The notes: generated from the letters alone by a model not told the origin. Shown: positions 1 through 9,216, counted from the stretch's first letter. The stretch: 64,000 nt of DNA from Erythrobacter sp. SD-21 (GCF_000181515.1 NZ_ABCG01000003.1:248001-312000), one strand, 5' to 3'. A program made the numbers and translations.

Positions 1-46
1 CAGACAGAAAAGTAGGGCGGGTCAGTTTCCCTGTGCTTGCAATCGC

Positions 47-547
47 TTAGTGAACGCTTGGCCCTACGAGCATGCCGAAGTGCCCGGTTCGTATTCCGGA
101 CTTCACCACGCGCGCTGGATTGCCTGCGACAAGAGATCGATCGGGGACGTCCGACGTCACCACGGAACCCGCCGCGACGATGCAGTGATCACCGATCCGG
201 ATGCCGGGAAGTATGATGCTCCCCGCGCCGATGAAGCAGTGTGATCCTATATGCGTATCGACGTGGCGCGCCTTCACGAAATCATGCGTAAAAATTTGCG
301 CCATGGGCGTCACGATCGTTTCGCGCCCGATATGTATTCCTCGCGGATTGGTGAAATCGAGCCGCGCCTTGAGGGAAATGCGCGATCCTTCCCCAATGGT
401 CATACCCCAGACCTTTCGCAAATAGGCGCGGCGAAACCCCGCCATTCGCCGGTGAACGGCAGTTCTCAATTTCTTTAGAATCTCACCGATCATATCCAAG
501 GGCCCCTGCAAATGATGCCGCAATAATACCCGTGATCGTAGCGTCAA
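47..547 (-). CDS. Hexapeptide-repeat acyltransferase (WcaF/LbH family)
   Basis: This 166-residue protein is probably an O-acetyltransferase that decorates a sugar of the neighbouring exopolysaccharide. Left-handed beta-helix hexapeptide repeats run from about residue 50 to 150, with typical [LIV]-G-x-x units such as IHIGRETIV, THIGSHCFIGAGS and IRIGDHCIVAAGSVV. The usual family C-terminal motif VAGNPARVV is present, and a candidate active-site histidine lies in the FTHDF segment. No signal peptide or membrane segment is visible, so it should be cytoplasmic and acetyl-CoA dependent, as is known for this family. It stands alone on the minus strand at the edge of the EPS locus. The acceptor sugar cannot be read from the sequence. 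Confidence 0.85.
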   Translation of the reverse strand: MTLRSRVLLRHHLQGPLDMIGEILKKLRTAVHRRMAGFRRAYLRKVWGMTIGEGSRISLKARLDFTNPRGIHIGRETIVTPMAQIFTHDFVKARHVDTHIGSHCFIGAGSIILPGIRIGDHCIVAAGSVVTSDVPDRSLVAGNPARVVKSGIRTGHFGMLVGPSVH

Positions 548-783
548 CGGCGTCAGATCAGGGGTCTGTCCGCAACGGATAGTGTCTCGCTGTGGGACAA
601 TTGCGAAAACTCAGGGATTTGGCTTCACTTTCGGCAACAGAACGGTTAACAACTGGGCAACGGCTCGAATCGGTTCGTCGATCTACCACGACAGCAATCG
701 TAAACGGAGTCGCGAACTGAACCGTATTGACGCTGCTGGAACCGCCTACATTGGCATCCAGAGCTGAAAAGGGAGTAATTGCT

Positions 784-1377
784 GTGGGAATTTTTCGGAA
801 AGCATTGCTGGCTTCTGCCCCGGCAATTGCATCATTGGGTGCCTTGATGGCACCAACGGCCTCATCGGCGGCAACGGTGGTTTATCCTTGCGACCCGGCT
901 TTGGTAAGCCCGAACGCGACTGCGTGTTCCGGATACTACGAGGGCAATCTTCTTGGCGGCAGCGCTGATAAGCGTGCGGACCAAGCTACGGGTGTCGCTG
1001 CGCTCGGCGCGACATACACTTTCGACGGCGATTGGGATACCGTCGAGGACACCAAGATTGAAGCGCTCGTCAACGGTAACCTTCTCGATTTCGGCACCAT
1101 GCTTTATGGGCAGACGATCATCGCCGCACACTTCGGTAACGTGGCTGGTCCTGCGGGCAATGTAACCGCTTTTTGGCTCTTCGATTTTGGCACGGCGGGT
1201 GCCAGCTCGGTGGCTTTGAACAACACGCAAGGCTTCTCCAACGCGGTTCTTTACACGACGGGGGCAGGGGCGGTTCCGGAGCCTTCGGTATGGATGCTGC
1301 TTATCCTGGCTTTCGGCGCGATCGGATATGCGATGCGCGCGTCGAAAGGGGCGAGGGGGCGCGTTGCCTGCGCCTGA
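784..1377 (+). CDS. PEP-CTERM sorting-domain protein
   Basis: This exported protein carries an N-terminal signal peptide (basic FRKALL, then an Ala-rich core ending near SSAA) and a C-terminal PEP-CTERM tripartite signal: VPEPSVW, a hydrophobic helix, and a basic tail (RASKGARGR). In such proteins the tail is recognised and cleaved by an exosortase; one lies at 24391-25293. The middle is acidic and Gly/Asn-rich with no recognised domain. I chose the GTG at 784 because a GGGAG ribosome-binding site sits about nine bases upstream; the in-frame start at 727 has none and would put a polar extension ahead of the signal peptide. A strong terminator follows the stop codon. It is probably a surface or matrix protein linked to EPS. 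Confidence 0.8.
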   Translation: MGIFRKALLASAPAIASLGALMAPTASSAATVVYPCDPALVSPNATACSGYYEGNLLGGSADKRADQATGVAALGATYTFDGDWDTVEDTKIEALVNGNLLDFGTMLYGQTIIAAHFGNVAGPAGNVTAFWLFDFGTAGASSVALNNTQGFSNAVLYTTGAGAVPEPSVWMLLILAFGAIGYAMRASKGARGRVACA

Positions 1378-1401
1378 TGCCGATTAGAGTGACGGGGGGA
1401 A

Positions 1402-1427
1402 ATGGGGGCTTCGGCCCCCATTTTTAT
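1402..1427 (+). terminator. Rho-independent terminator after the PEP-CTERM gene
   Basis: An 8-bp perfect stem, ATGGGGGC/GCCCCCAT, is closed by a TTCG tetraloop and followed directly by a T-rich run. It lies 25 bases after the plus-strand stop codon and separates that gene from the convergent CAP-domain gene. Confidence 0.85.
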
Positions 1428-1464
1428 TTCCTCTCCTTACTGAAGAGGCCGCGCCGGTGTCGTG

Positions 1465-2007
1465 TCAGTAGACCTTTTGCCCAATCACATTGCCTGGTCG
1501 GCTGTATCGACAAACAAGCACCTCTTTCGAACCGCCGCGTGATATCGCGCACCCGACACGTCGGCTTTTGCGCCAGACAATTTGCGTGTAATGGCTCACG
1601 TCTCCGATATCGTCAGTCGTAGTCGTAAACGGGAACCGACCGGGTCGGAAGTATTTCTTTTCGGCGACCCACCGCTGGACCATATGCTCCGGGGTAAAGG
1701 CCTCAGCCGTACCGCGCCAGAGATTTTCGCCCTCAAGCGGAGAGCCGGGCACGTTTTCCGAGTGTTCAAAGCGGCCAGTCCTGGCGAGTTCTTCCGCATA
1801 AATTTGCGCGTTGGCTGCCAAGCTTTCGTCCCAATCCATGTGATCGAGACCAAGTTGTTCGCGCTCGGCATTATGTGCCGCCAAAACACGCGATTCCAGA
1901 CCACCGAGCCTGTCGTTCATGCCTGTAAGCATCACAAGCGAGAAGCCGGCAAGTGCCGCCTTTCCCAACCTCGAAAATGAAGGTGTCGCAAAGTTTCGCT
2001 TGGACAT
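1465..2007 (-). CDS. CAP-domain (SCP/PR1-like) exported protein
   Basis: This 180-residue protein has an N-terminal hydrophobic segment (residues about 12-28), either a signal peptide or an anchor, followed by a CAP domain. The domain starts with VLAAHNAEREQLGL (residues 42-55), continues with WDESLAANAQIYAEELA, and ends with the paired signatures GDVSHYTQIVW and VGCAIS...VCRYSRPGN. Conserved CAP histidines appear in AAHN, FEHSEN and SHYTQ. Bacterial CAP proteins are secreted or periplasmic, and their biochemical role is mostly unsettled. It is transcribed in the same direction as the L,D-transpeptidase upstream, with a gap of about 55 bases, so co-transcription is possible. Confidence 0.87.
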   Translation of the reverse strand: MSKRNFATPSFSRLGKAALAGFSLVMLTGMNDRLGGLESRVLAAHNAEREQLGLDHMDWDESLAANAQIYAEELARTGRFEHSENVPGSPLEGENLWRGTAEAFTPEHMVQRWVAEKKYFRPGRFPFTTTTDDIGDVSHYTQIVWRKSRRVGCAISRGGSKEVLVCRYSRPGNVIGQKVY

Positions 2008-2061
2008 ATGCCCAAGGCTAAGATCGGAACCCTAAAATTCGGTAAAGCGAACGCGCTTTGG

Positions 2062-2703
2062 TCAGGCCCCGGGTTCGACTGAGTGCGCGATTTCTACGAT
2101 ATCTCCCTTATGAGCCACCGAAAAAAGGAGTTTTGCGAACTCCGGCGGGAGCCCAATGCAACCCTTTGTCGCGCGATAGGCTGCCATGACGTTACCATGG
2201 ATCGCCACACCATCATTCGTCAGAAACATGGAATGCGGCATAGCCGCATCGTAAGTTCGTGAGTGATAGTCCCGATATTTTGAACGGATGGGAAATTTCC
2301 CGATCGGCGATTCATGCCCTTCACCGCCGTAGACTACCACGGCGGTTCCGATTTCGTGACCTCCACGAAACACCGAAATCATTTGACGACGGATATCGAC
2401 AAACACCGAGATGTTTCCGGCTGGGACACCCTCATCATTCCAGATATATTCGCCATGACGAAGCTTAGTCCTGACCCTCAAAAGCGACCTTGCATTGGCG
2501 GGGAGAAGCTTCGCCGCAACAGCCTTGCTCAGCGACTGCTTGGATAGGTCCATTCTCGCCGATGAGTCAGGTTCAGTGACCTCAAGGCGTGTCGCCTGAT
2601 CGAGCATGCGTTCGCTCTCCCGCGTGTCGGCCGCATAAGAGACCACCGCGAAACTGCCCACCATTCCCAGGACCACCGAAACCAAGGCCAGCGCGTTACG
2701 CAA
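2062..2703 (-). CDS. L,D-transpeptidase (YkuD) family protein
   Basis: A signal peptide or anchor (residues 1-24) precedes a helical stretch and a YkuD catalytic domain (about residues 97-208). The signature HGNVMAAYRATKGCIGLP gives catalytic His169 and Cys182. Such enzymes form 3-3 cross-links in peptidoglycan or attach proteins to it. Two points are odd. The residue two after the cysteine is Gly, where most family members have Arg (GCIGLP rather than GCVRL). The apparent start is a TTG that overlaps the stop of the upstream PEP-CTERM gene by 8 bp. The overlap implies translational coupling, so the transpeptidase and the PEP-CTERM protein are probably made together. Confidence 0.85.
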   Translation of the reverse strand: MRNALALVSVVLGMVGSFAVVSYAADTRESERMLDQATRLEVTEPDSSARMDLSKQSLSKAVAAKLLPANARSLLRVRTKLRHGEYIWNDEGVPAGNISVFVDIRRQMISVFRGGHEIGTAVVVYGGEGHESPIGKFPIRSKYRDYHSRTYDAAMPHSMFLTNDGVAIHGNVMAAYRATKGCIGLPPEFAKLLFSVAHKGDIVEIAHSVEPGA

Positions 2704-3352
2704 GGTGGCCAGCTCGCGCTAATCGGTTTCGGCGCCGCATAGCGCCACCCGCAAACATGAAACCAAGTATCATAAGCGCCCAGGTCGAAGGCTCGGGGAC
2801 CGCGCCAACGGGTGGGTTGCCGCCGCCTGGCGGCGGATTGCCTGGTGGCGGATTGCCTGGCGGAGTTCCGCCGGTGCCACCGCCTCCCGGGGGCGTGAAG
2901 CCTACACCGCCACCCGGAGGGGTGTTGAAGCCGGGAACAAAGCCGCCAGGTATGAGCAGGCTGGGCGGGGCTGTCGCGAGAGGCACTGCCGGGCTTTCAT
3001 CCGTTGGGACAAAACTTGCGACCTCATCACCGGGCTCTTCGCCCGGAAGATCGAAGACCTTGCCAAGAACTTCGTCTTCGGCGGCCCTTCCAGGATCCGG
3101 GACGAACGCGAGACCTTTTCCCTTGCCTTTGGACCCGATCACCAGACCACGTTCGCCGGGCGAACGGGCCAGAAAATCCTGCAAATCATCACCGGCCTGT
3201 TGCATGGCAGTTAACGTGCTGGAACCGATCGGTGTCAGGATACTCAGACCTGCACCACCCACGAGTAGAGCGGCACCCGCAAGCGCCCTCCAACGTGCCC
3301 CCCGAGCACGACTCATTAACGATCGAATAACCATCACATCCATTGCATACAC
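2696..3352 (-). CDS. PEP-CTERM protein with Pro/Gly-rich stalk
   Basis: This 218-residue protein has an N-terminal hydrophobic segment (residues about 22-42), a polar region, then a low-complexity Pro/Gly stalk (about residues 135-180, repeats such as PPGGG and PPGNP). It ends with a C-terminal exosortase signal: VPEPSTWALMI, a short helix and the basic RRRNRLARAG tail. The signal matches the PEPxxWAxMIxGF type common in alphaproteobacteria. The stalk probably spans cell wall or capsule. A GTG start at 3352 is preceded by a GGTGAGG-like ribosome-binding site five bases away; ATGs at 3343 and 3334 are alternatives. It heads a two-gene unit with the L,D-transpeptidase and is divergent from rfbA. 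Confidence 0.82.
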   Translation of the reverse strand: MYAMDVMVIRSLMSRARGARWRALAGAALLVGGAGLSILTPIGSSTLTAMQQAGDDLQDFLARSPGERGLVIGSKGKGKGLAFVPDPGRAAEDEVLGKVFDLPGEEPGDEVASFVPTDESPAVPLATAPPSLLIPGGFVPGFNTPPGGGVGFTPPGGGGTGGTPPGNPPPGNPPPGGGNPPVGAVPEPSTWALMILGFMFAGGAMRRRNRLARAGHLA

Positions 3353-3558
3353 TGAAACCTCACCGAATTCGAATGGAAAAAGGGGGCTTGGCCGTCACGA
3401 GATTCAACTGTGCCATTCCCCGACAGTTCCGTCATGTCCCGAAAAGGGACTCCCGGCGCTAATTCTTTGCGACGGAAGGCCGAGGCGGGATCCCTTGTTG
3501 CAATGTGTGCATTGGACAGCCAAGGCCGGCTCCACGATTTCGGGAGGTTAAGTCGATC

Positions 3559-4437
3559 ATGCGCAAGGGAATCATACTCGCCGGCGGGTCTGGCACGAGG
3601 CTTTGGCCTTTGACCAAGGTAATCTCGAAGCAGTTGATGCCTGTCTACGACAAGCCGATGATATATTATCCGCTTTCGACTCTTATGTTGGCCGGTATTC
3701 GCGAAATTCTGATTATCACGACCCCGGAAGATCGCCCCCTGTTTGAAACCTTGCTGGGAGACGGTTCGACTTGGGGCCTCAGTCTAGAATATGCGGTTCA
3801 GCCAGAGCCTGCGGGTTTGGCGCAGGCGTTTCACATCGGCGCCGATTTTGTGGGATCTGGACCATCGGCGCTTATTCTCGGAGATAACATTTTTTACGGA
3901 CATGGACTTAGCGCCATGCTGCAAGCGGCTAATTCCCGAGAGGATGGGGCAAGCGTATTCGGCTACTATGTCAGCGACCCGGAACGCTATGGCGTAGTCG
4001 ATTTCGATAAGGATGGCCGTGCCTTGACCATCGAGGAGAAGCCGGATGAACCCAAATCGAACTTCGCTGTCACAGGCCTATATTTTTACGACGGTAGCGT
4101 TACCGCGCGCGCCCGGGACCTTCGTCCTTCGGCACGAGGGGAACTTGAAATTACGGATCTAAACCGGCTTTATCTGAATGACGGAAAACTGCACGTCGAG
4201 CTGATGGGCAGAGGCTTTGCGTGGCTGGACACAGGGACACATCGCTCACTCCTCGAAGCTGCCGAGTACGTCCGTATTACAGAAGAGAGGCAGGGGCTGA
4301 AGATTTGCAGTCCGGAAGAAATAGCCTGGAGAATGGGGTTCATTGACGACGAAGGTTTGGAACGTGTTGCCTCTCCCCTTCGAAAATCGGGTTATGGCGA
4401 GTACTTGCTCAGTTTGCTGAAGGGCACCGTTCGTTGA
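3559..4437 (+). CDS. rfbA: Glucose-1-phosphate thymidylyltransferase RfbA/RmlA
   Basis: First enzyme of dTDP-L-rhamnose synthesis: dTTP plus glucose-1-phosphate gives dTDP-glucose and pyrophosphate. The nucleotidyltransferase signature [11 protein letters not shown] lies at residues 8-18, followed by [18 protein letters not shown] and the metal-binding GDNIFYG. The length (292 residues) is normal. The ATG at 3559 is chosen because it begins the conserved [10 protein letters not shown]; an in-frame upstream start at 3505 adds non-conserved sequence. It is the first gene of a four-gene rfbACDB operon and overlaps rfbC by four bases (TTGA). Confidence 0.97.
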   Translation: MRKGIILAGGSGTRLWPLTKVISKQLMPVYDKPMIYYPLSTLMLAGIREILIITTPEDRPLFETLLGDGSTWGLSLEYAVQPEPAGLAQAFHIGADFVGSGPSALILGDNIFYGHGLSAMLQAANSREDGASVFGYYVSDPERYGVVDFDKDGRALTIEEKPDEPKSNFAVTGLYFYDGSVTARARDLRPSARGELEITDLNRLYLNDGKLHVELMGRGFAWLDTGTHRSLLEAAEYVRITEERQGLKICSPEEIAWRMGFIDDEGLERVASPLRKSGYGEYLLSLLKGTVR

Positions 4438-4979
4438 AAGTTCATCCTACAAAACTGGCAGACGCTGTTGTCATCGAGCCGCAGGTCTTCGGCGATGAGC
4501 GGGGATTTTTCCTGGAAAGCTGGAACAACTCCTCCTTTAAGGAGGTCGGGTTGAACCTAGATTTTGTCCAGGACAACCATAGCTGCTCCTCCTCGGGAGT
4601 TTTGCGAGGTCTGCACTATCAATTGCCAAATCCTCAAGGGAAGCTTGTGCGCGTCGTTCGTGGAGCGGTTTACGACGTCATTGTCGACTTGCGGCGGTCC
4701 TCCCCGAGTTTCGGCTTGCATGAAGCATTCGAGATCTCTGCGGCGAACAAGCGAATACTATGGGTGCCTCCTGGTTTTGCCCATGGCTTTCTCACTCTGT
4801 GCGATGATACTCATTTTCTTTACAAGTGTACCGCATATTACGAACCATCATCGGAGCATTCCCTTGTTTGGAACGACCCGGACCTCGCGATTGACTGGCC
4901 TTTGTCAGAGGGCGCACCGGACGTTTCGGACAAGGATCGCAATGGTATCACCTTCCGAGAGGCGCCGCATTTCGAATGA
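4434..4979 (+). CDS. rfbC: dTDP-4-dehydrorhamnose 3,5-epimerase RfbC/RmlC
   Basis: A cupin-fold epimerase of 181 residues that converts dTDP-4-dehydro-6-deoxyglucose to dTDP-4-dehydro-L-rhamnose. Family signatures are visible in order: RGFFLESWN, the substrate/catalytic [10 protein letters not shown] (His in RGLHY), [14 protein letters not shown] and [13 protein letters not shown]. It starts with TTG inside the last codons of rfbA and its stop overlaps the rfbD start (ATGA), so translation of the operon should be coupled. Confidence 0.96.
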   Translation: MKVHPTKLADAVVIEPQVFGDERGFFLESWNNSSFKEVGLNLDFVQDNHSCSSSGVLRGLHYQLPNPQGKLVRVVRGAVYDVIVDLRRSSPSFGLHEAFEISAANKRILWVPPGFAHGFLTLCDDTHFLYKCTAYYEPSSEHSLVWNDPDLAIDWPLSEGAPDVSDKDRNGITFREAPHFE

Positions 4980-5824
4980 GAGTTCTCCTCACCGGGGCGA
5001 CCGGCCAGGTTGGCAAGGCCCTGCGACACAGCGTACCGGATAATATCGAGCTTTATCCCTTCGACCGAACCCAGCTCGATATCGCCAATGAGACAATGGT
5101 TCGTCGGATTGTCGATCGAGTTCGTCCGCAAGTTATCCTCAACGCTGCGGCGTATACGCATGTCGACGGAGCCGAGGAGGAACCGGATCTAGCTGCTGCG
5201 GTGAACACGCAAGCTGTCGAACTCCTGGTGAAGGCTGCTTCGGCGATCGACGCTAAACTTGTTCATGTGTCGACGGATTTCGTCTTCGATGGCGAGGCCG
5301 GTCGTCCATATCGGACCGCGGATAAGACGCGACCAAAGAATGTGTATGGCGAGACCAAGCGGGCTGGCGAGAGAGCGCTACGGTCGTCCGACCTGTTGGT
5401 GCGCACAGCGTGGGTCTACGACAATTCTGGTCGGAATTTTCTAACTACCATGCTTCGTCTTTTCCGGGAGCGAGATAAGGTTTCGGTCGTCTGTGATCAG
5501 ATCGGAACCCCGACGACGGCAAGCGACCTCTCTTCCGCCCTATGGCGCCTTATCGAAGCGAATGTCGGCGGGACGCAACACTTTACCAATAGCGGGGTGG
5601 CGAGTTGGTATGATTTTGCCGTAGCGATTGCCGAGGAAGCGCGCGTCGCAGGGCTGTTGGACCACGCTGTTGACATCGTACCAATACCCAGCTCCGCCTA
5701 TCCGACTCTAGCCAAACGGCCACATTTTTCGGTGCTCGATTGCCACGAAACCTATCGTCTAATCGGAGTACCCGCATCCCATTGGCATGCTGCCTTGCGC
5801 GCCGCGCTTAAGGAGATCAAATGA
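4976..5824 (+). CDS. rfbD: dTDP-4-dehydrorhamnose reductase RfbD/RmlD
   Basis: A short-chain dehydrogenase/reductase of 282 residues that completes dTDP-L-rhamnose with NAD(P)H. The N-terminal Rossmann motif GATGQVGKAL (residues 7-16), VSTDFVFDG and the catalytic YGETKRAGE (Tyr-x3-Lys) are all present, followed by VVCDQIGTPT near the substrate site. It overlaps rfbC and rfbB by four bases on either side. Confidence 0.96.
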   Translation: MRVLLTGATGQVGKALRHSVPDNIELYPFDRTQLDIANETMVRRIVDRVRPQVILNAAAYTHVDGAEEEPDLAAAVNTQAVELLVKAASAIDAKLVHVSTDFVFDGEAGRPYRTADKTRPKNVYGETKRAGERALRSSDLLVRTAWVYDNSGRNFLTTMLRLFRERDKVSVVCDQIGTPTTASDLSSALWRLIEANVGGTQHFTNSGVASWYDFAVAIAEEARVAGLLDHAVDIVPIPSSAYPTLAKRPHFSVLDCHETYRLIGVPASHWHAALRAALKEIK

Positions 5825-6876
5825 CCTCGACCATTCTCGTCACGGGCGGAGCAGGCTTCATAGGCACCAACTTCGTGCACTATTGGCAGAAGCAATACCG
5901 GGACGATCGGATCATTGTGCTCGATTCACTCACATATGCTGGTGTGGCAGCGAATGTGGAGGAATTGGAAAATGTGCACCTCGTTCGCGGTGACATCCGG
6001 AATACATCCTTGGTGGAAAATCTGCTTCGAGATCACGATATCGATACGATCGTGCATTTTGCGGCTGAAAGTCACGTAGATAGGTCGATAGAGGGGCCCG
6101 ATTCGTTCATCGAAACCAATATAATCGGCACGCACAGCCTTTTGAAGGCATCGCGAAACGTCTTCTTGAGCAATGATGGTAGGCCACACAGATTCCATCA
6201 TGTCTCGACGGATGAGGTGTACGGGTCACTCGAGCCAGATGAACCCGCCTTCTCGGAAGAAAGCCGCTATCGTCCGAACTCTCCCTACTCGGCATCAAAA
6301 GCCGCTTCCGATCATCTGGTGCGTGCTTATCATCAAACGTATGGGTTGCAGGTCACGACGAGCAATTGTTCCAACAACTACGGTCCGTATCAATTCCCGG
6401 AAAAGCTCATTCCGCTCTTCCTCATCAATTGCCTCCACGACCGGAACCTTCCGATATATGGCGACGGTATGAATGTCCGCGATTGGTTACACGTCGACGA
6501 TCATTGTCGCGGTATCGATTTGGTACTCAAGCGAGGGTGCATTGGAGAGACCTATAATATCGGCGGCGGCGTCGAATTGCCCAACCTCGAGTTGATCGAT
6601 CGTCTTTGCGGAGTCGTGGACGATGCATTCGCCACTTCCCCGGAACTTGCCGAACTCTTTCCGGAAGCTCCGGCCGCGAGGGGTGAGCCGACGACCAGCC
6701 TGAAGATCTTCGTAGATGATCGGGCAGGGCACGATCGGCGTTACGCGATTGACGAGCGCAAAGCGCGTGCGGAATTGGGATACCAACCGAAAACCGATTT
6801 CGACGCTGGATTGCGCTCGACATTGGTGTGGTACCTTGAAAACGAATCATGGTGGCGACGCCTGCTCGCATCCTAA
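5821..6876 (+). CDS. rfbB: dTDP-glucose 4,6-dehydratase RfbB/RmlB
   Basis: An extended SDR enzyme of 351 residues that dehydrates dTDP-glucose, the second step of the rhamnose pathway although the last gene of the operon. It shows GGAGFIGTNFV near the N-terminus, the active-site STDEVYGSL, the catalytic YSASKAASDHLVRAY, and NNYGPYQFPEKLIPL in the substrate domain. Overlap with rfbD is ATGA. No gene follows for about 380 bases. Confidence 0.97.
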   Translation: MTSTILVTGGAGFIGTNFVHYWQKQYRDDRIIVLDSLTYAGVAANVEELENVHLVRGDIRNTSLVENLLRDHDIDTIVHFAAESHVDRSIEGPDSFIETNIIGTHSLLKASRNVFLSNDGRPHRFHHVSTDEVYGSLEPDEPAFSEESRYRPNSPYSASKAASDHLVRAYHQTYGLQVTTSNCSNNYGPYQFPEKLIPLFLINCLHDRNLPIYGDGMNVRDWLHVDDHCRGIDLVLKRGCIGETYNIGGGVELPNLELIDRLCGVVDDAFATSPELAELFPEAPAARGEPTTSLKIFVDDRAGHDRRYAIDERKARAELGYQPKTDFDAGLRSTLVWYLENESWWRRLLAS

Positions 6877-7260
6877 CGTCGACTGTCCCCAGGCCGGGTG
6901 ACACCGACGGATTTCTGCGACCTCCCCCACCTTTTCGCTTGGCCTTTTTGGTTCCCATCAATCGCTCTGTCGTTAATTTTTAACGATGAAGCGATGCAGG
7001 TCGGCTTGATGGTAAGCCACCGGCCACTAAAAACAGGCGTGCTCATCAGGGGGCTGGCGACTATTATCGGTTGTCGGCGGAGCGGGTCGCCAGGCATCAA
7101 TAATGCCTAATTTTTCCTTAATTAAAAAAGCTCCTCTTTTCTTATGCTTGGCAAAGATATCGTGCAATTTTGCGCGCCGGGATCGCGCGCGCCATTAACT
7201 CTCATCTTTCAGACGAAAATAGATAGTCGTGCCTTACCTCCCGTTTACCTGGAGGAAACC
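6877..7260. other. Intergenic leader region between rfbB and the beta-helix gene
   Basis: About 380 bases without a convincing gene. It contains a weak terminator-like hairpin (7092-7115), a short GC inverted repeat (GCGCGC at 7172-7177 and again at 7185-7190), and, at its downstream end, a GGAGG ribosome-binding site (7251-7255) serving the small open frame at 7261. It probably holds the promoter of the second EPS transcription unit, but no clear -35/-10 pair can be named. Confidence 0.4.
7092..7115 (+). terminator. Possible weak rho-independent terminator
   Basis: A 6-bp stem AGGCAT/ATGCCT with a five-base loop is followed by AATTTTT. It lies about 215 bases after rfbB, so it could end that operon, but the stem is short. 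Confidence 0.35.
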
Positions 7261-7311
7261 ATGACGGCGTATTTGTCTGCCTCCGCAAAAATGAAATTCG
7301 GGGGCAATTGA
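7261..7311 (+). CDS. Possible 16-codon leader peptide coupled to the beta-helix gene
   Basis: ATG at 7261 has a strong ribosome-binding site (GGAGG, five bases upstream) and opens a 16-codon frame whose TGA overlaps the ATG of the beta-helix gene as TGATG. The beta-helix ATG itself has only a weak GGGGG stretch upstream, so its translation may depend on this upstream frame. The peptide (MTAYLSASAKMKFGGN) resembles nothing I recognise. The alternative is a remnant of an earlier N-terminus moved out of frame; it does not read as a signal peptide. Confidence 0.4.
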   Translation: MTAYLSASAKMKFGGN

Positions 7312-9107
7312 TGGCTGAGTATCTAGTATCCAATACGAGTGAATTGGTGGCGCAAATAAAGGCTGCCAGCGCGGGGGATACGATCCTTCTGGCACCCGGC
7401 ACCTATGACCCGGCCATTGTTCGAAAGACGGGTGAACTCGGTATCACGATCGCTTCGCAGGACACGGATAACCCCGCGATCTTGACGGGTTTTGTTTTGA
7501 CCGATGCAAGTGATGTGCGATTCAGCGATGTAGTCTTTAGGGCGGATGCAGGCGACAACAATGCCTTCGAATTCAACCGGACGTCCAACCTGACCTTTTC
7601 CGGAATCGTAGTCCATGGTCCGGACAACGTCGGTACGGGAAATGAGGTCTCCCCGTTGATGATTCGAGACAGCGCTGACGTTACAATCATCGGTTCCGAA
7701 TTTTTTAGTGTCTATCACGGGGTGAAACTGCTCGACGTCGACGGTATCGTTATCTCCGGAAACGAATTTCACGACATTCGTTGCGACGGTATTCGCGGCG
7801 GGGGCGTATCGAACGCCTTGGTGACCGGCAACAGCTTCACCGATTTCTATCCTATCGGGAACGATCATCCCGATGCCATTCAATTCTGGTCGACCAATCA
7901 GGATACTCCCGGTCGGAACCTGGTAATAAGCGACAACGTCGTGGTCCGCGGCGACGGTGCTCCCATCCAGGGCATCTTCATCCGCGATACTTTTGATAAA
8001 ATGCCATTTGAGAATGTGACGATCACTGGAAACGTGGTGCTTGGTGGCCTCTATAACGGGATTAGCGTCGACGGTGTGGTCGGAGGAGAGCTGACCGGCA
8101 ATCTAGTGATTGGGTACCCGGACCAAAGATCTTGGGTGCGCGTCAACGTTGATACCCACTTCGACGTTTCCGGCAATGAGGCGACCGCGTACTCACTCGA
8201 TGACAATTCTCATCGCCTCGCAAACCTCGAGATTAGCGAGAATGTCGATTTCTACAGTTCCATCGTGCATTCTTGGTCTGCCGGTGACGGAGATTTGTCG
8301 GATCTTATCGGAGCGCTTCGCTCGGCTGCGGTCTACGATGACGTCCAGGGCGTCGACGTTGCGGCACAGTTGAATGCCACCATTTCCGGCATCTCCGGAA
8401 CTTGGCAAGATGACGAAATTCATGCTTCAGGCAAGGGGGGCAAAGTCAACGGCGAAGCGGGTGACGACATTTTGATCGGTGATATCGGCGCCGATCTTTT
8501 CGTCGGCAACATCGGCGATGACATCCTTTATGGGAACGGGAACGCCGACATTTTGTGTGGGGGGGACGGCAATGATATTCTTCGAGGCGGCTTGGCCTCC
8601 GACCGACTTTTCGGGGGACGCGGCGATGACGAGCTTATTGGCGGGTCAGGTAACGACAAGTTGTTCGGAGGCGGCGCCCAAGACTACCTTGTAGGTGGAG
8701 AAGGCGCAGACCGTTTGTTTGGCGGAGGCGGCATCGATACATTGTTCGGTGGAGCGGGTAACGATTTCATCTTCGGTGGCTACAACGACGATATTTTGAT
8801 TGGCGGCTTGGGGAGCGATAAATTTATCTTCCGCGGTCACGACGGCGTGGACACCATTCTCGATTTTACCCGCGGAGAAGATCGCATCAGCCTGTGGGGT
8901 GTCGACGCAGACGAAAGTACCGCAGCAAACGATCCCTTTCAGTTCATCGGCCAAAAGGCGTTCAGCGGCAATGCCGGCGAATTGCGGTTCGAGAAGGTAG
9001 GGAATGGGGTCATGGTGTTTGGCGATACGGATGGCAATGGCGTTGCCGATTTCCAGTTGATGGTGGAAGGAACCGATAATCTCACCATGCTCGACTTCAT
9101 CCTGTAA
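7311..9107 (+). CDS. Right-handed beta-helix protein with RTX calcium-binding tail
   Basis: This 598-residue protein has no signal peptide. Residues about 10-330 form a parallel beta-helix (repeating VTIIGSEF, IVISGNEF, VTITGNVV rungs) of the kind found in polysaccharide lyases and C5-epimerases. Residues about 385-495 hold tandem GGxGxDxL nonapeptides (GGSGNDKLFGGGAQD, GGAGNDFIFGG), the calcium-binding repeats of type I secreted proteins. The C-terminus has the usual hydrophobic/acidic end. It is probably secreted through an ABC exporter, and no such exporter lies in the window. It heads the unit with the polymerase and chain-length genes, so I infer modification or trimming of the EPS. The helix region is clearly related to the protein at 12129-13322. 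Confidence 0.82.
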   Translation: MAEYLVSNTSELVAQIKAASAGDTILLAPGTYDPAIVRKTGELGITIASQDTDNPAILTGFVLTDASDVRFSDVVFRADAGDNNAFEFNRTSNLTFSGIVVHGPDNVGTGNEVSPLMIRDSADVTIIGSEFFSVYHGVKLLDVDGIVISGNEFHDIRCDGIRGGGVSNALVTGNSFTDFYPIGNDHPDAIQFWSTNQDTPGRNLVISDNVVVRGDGAPIQGIFIRDTFDKMPFENVTITGNVVLGGLYNGISVDGVVGGELTGNLVIGYPDQRSWVRVNVDTHFDVSGNEATAYSLDDNSHRLANLEISENVDFYSSIVHSWSAGDGDLSDLIGALRSAAVYDDVQGVDVAAQLNATISGISGTWQDDEIHASGKGGKVNGEAGDDILIGDIGADLFVGNIGDDILYGNGNADILCGGDGNDILRGGLASDRLFGGRGDDELIGGSGNDKLFGGGAQDYLVGGEGADRLFGGGGIDTLFGGAGNDFIFGGYNDDILIGGLGSDKFIFRGHDGVDTILDFTRGEDRISLWGVDADESTAANDPFQFIGQKAFSGNAGELRFEKVGNGVMVFGDTDGNGVADFQLMVEGTDNLTMLDFIL

Positions 9108-9216
9108 TCGGGTTCTCAATCCACAGCCAGTCGAAAGAGCAATAAGGAACTTGCACTTACTGATCGAGCGGGGGTAATTCAGCGGAATACGTTAGAAGCG
9201 CTGCAACATCCTCGTT

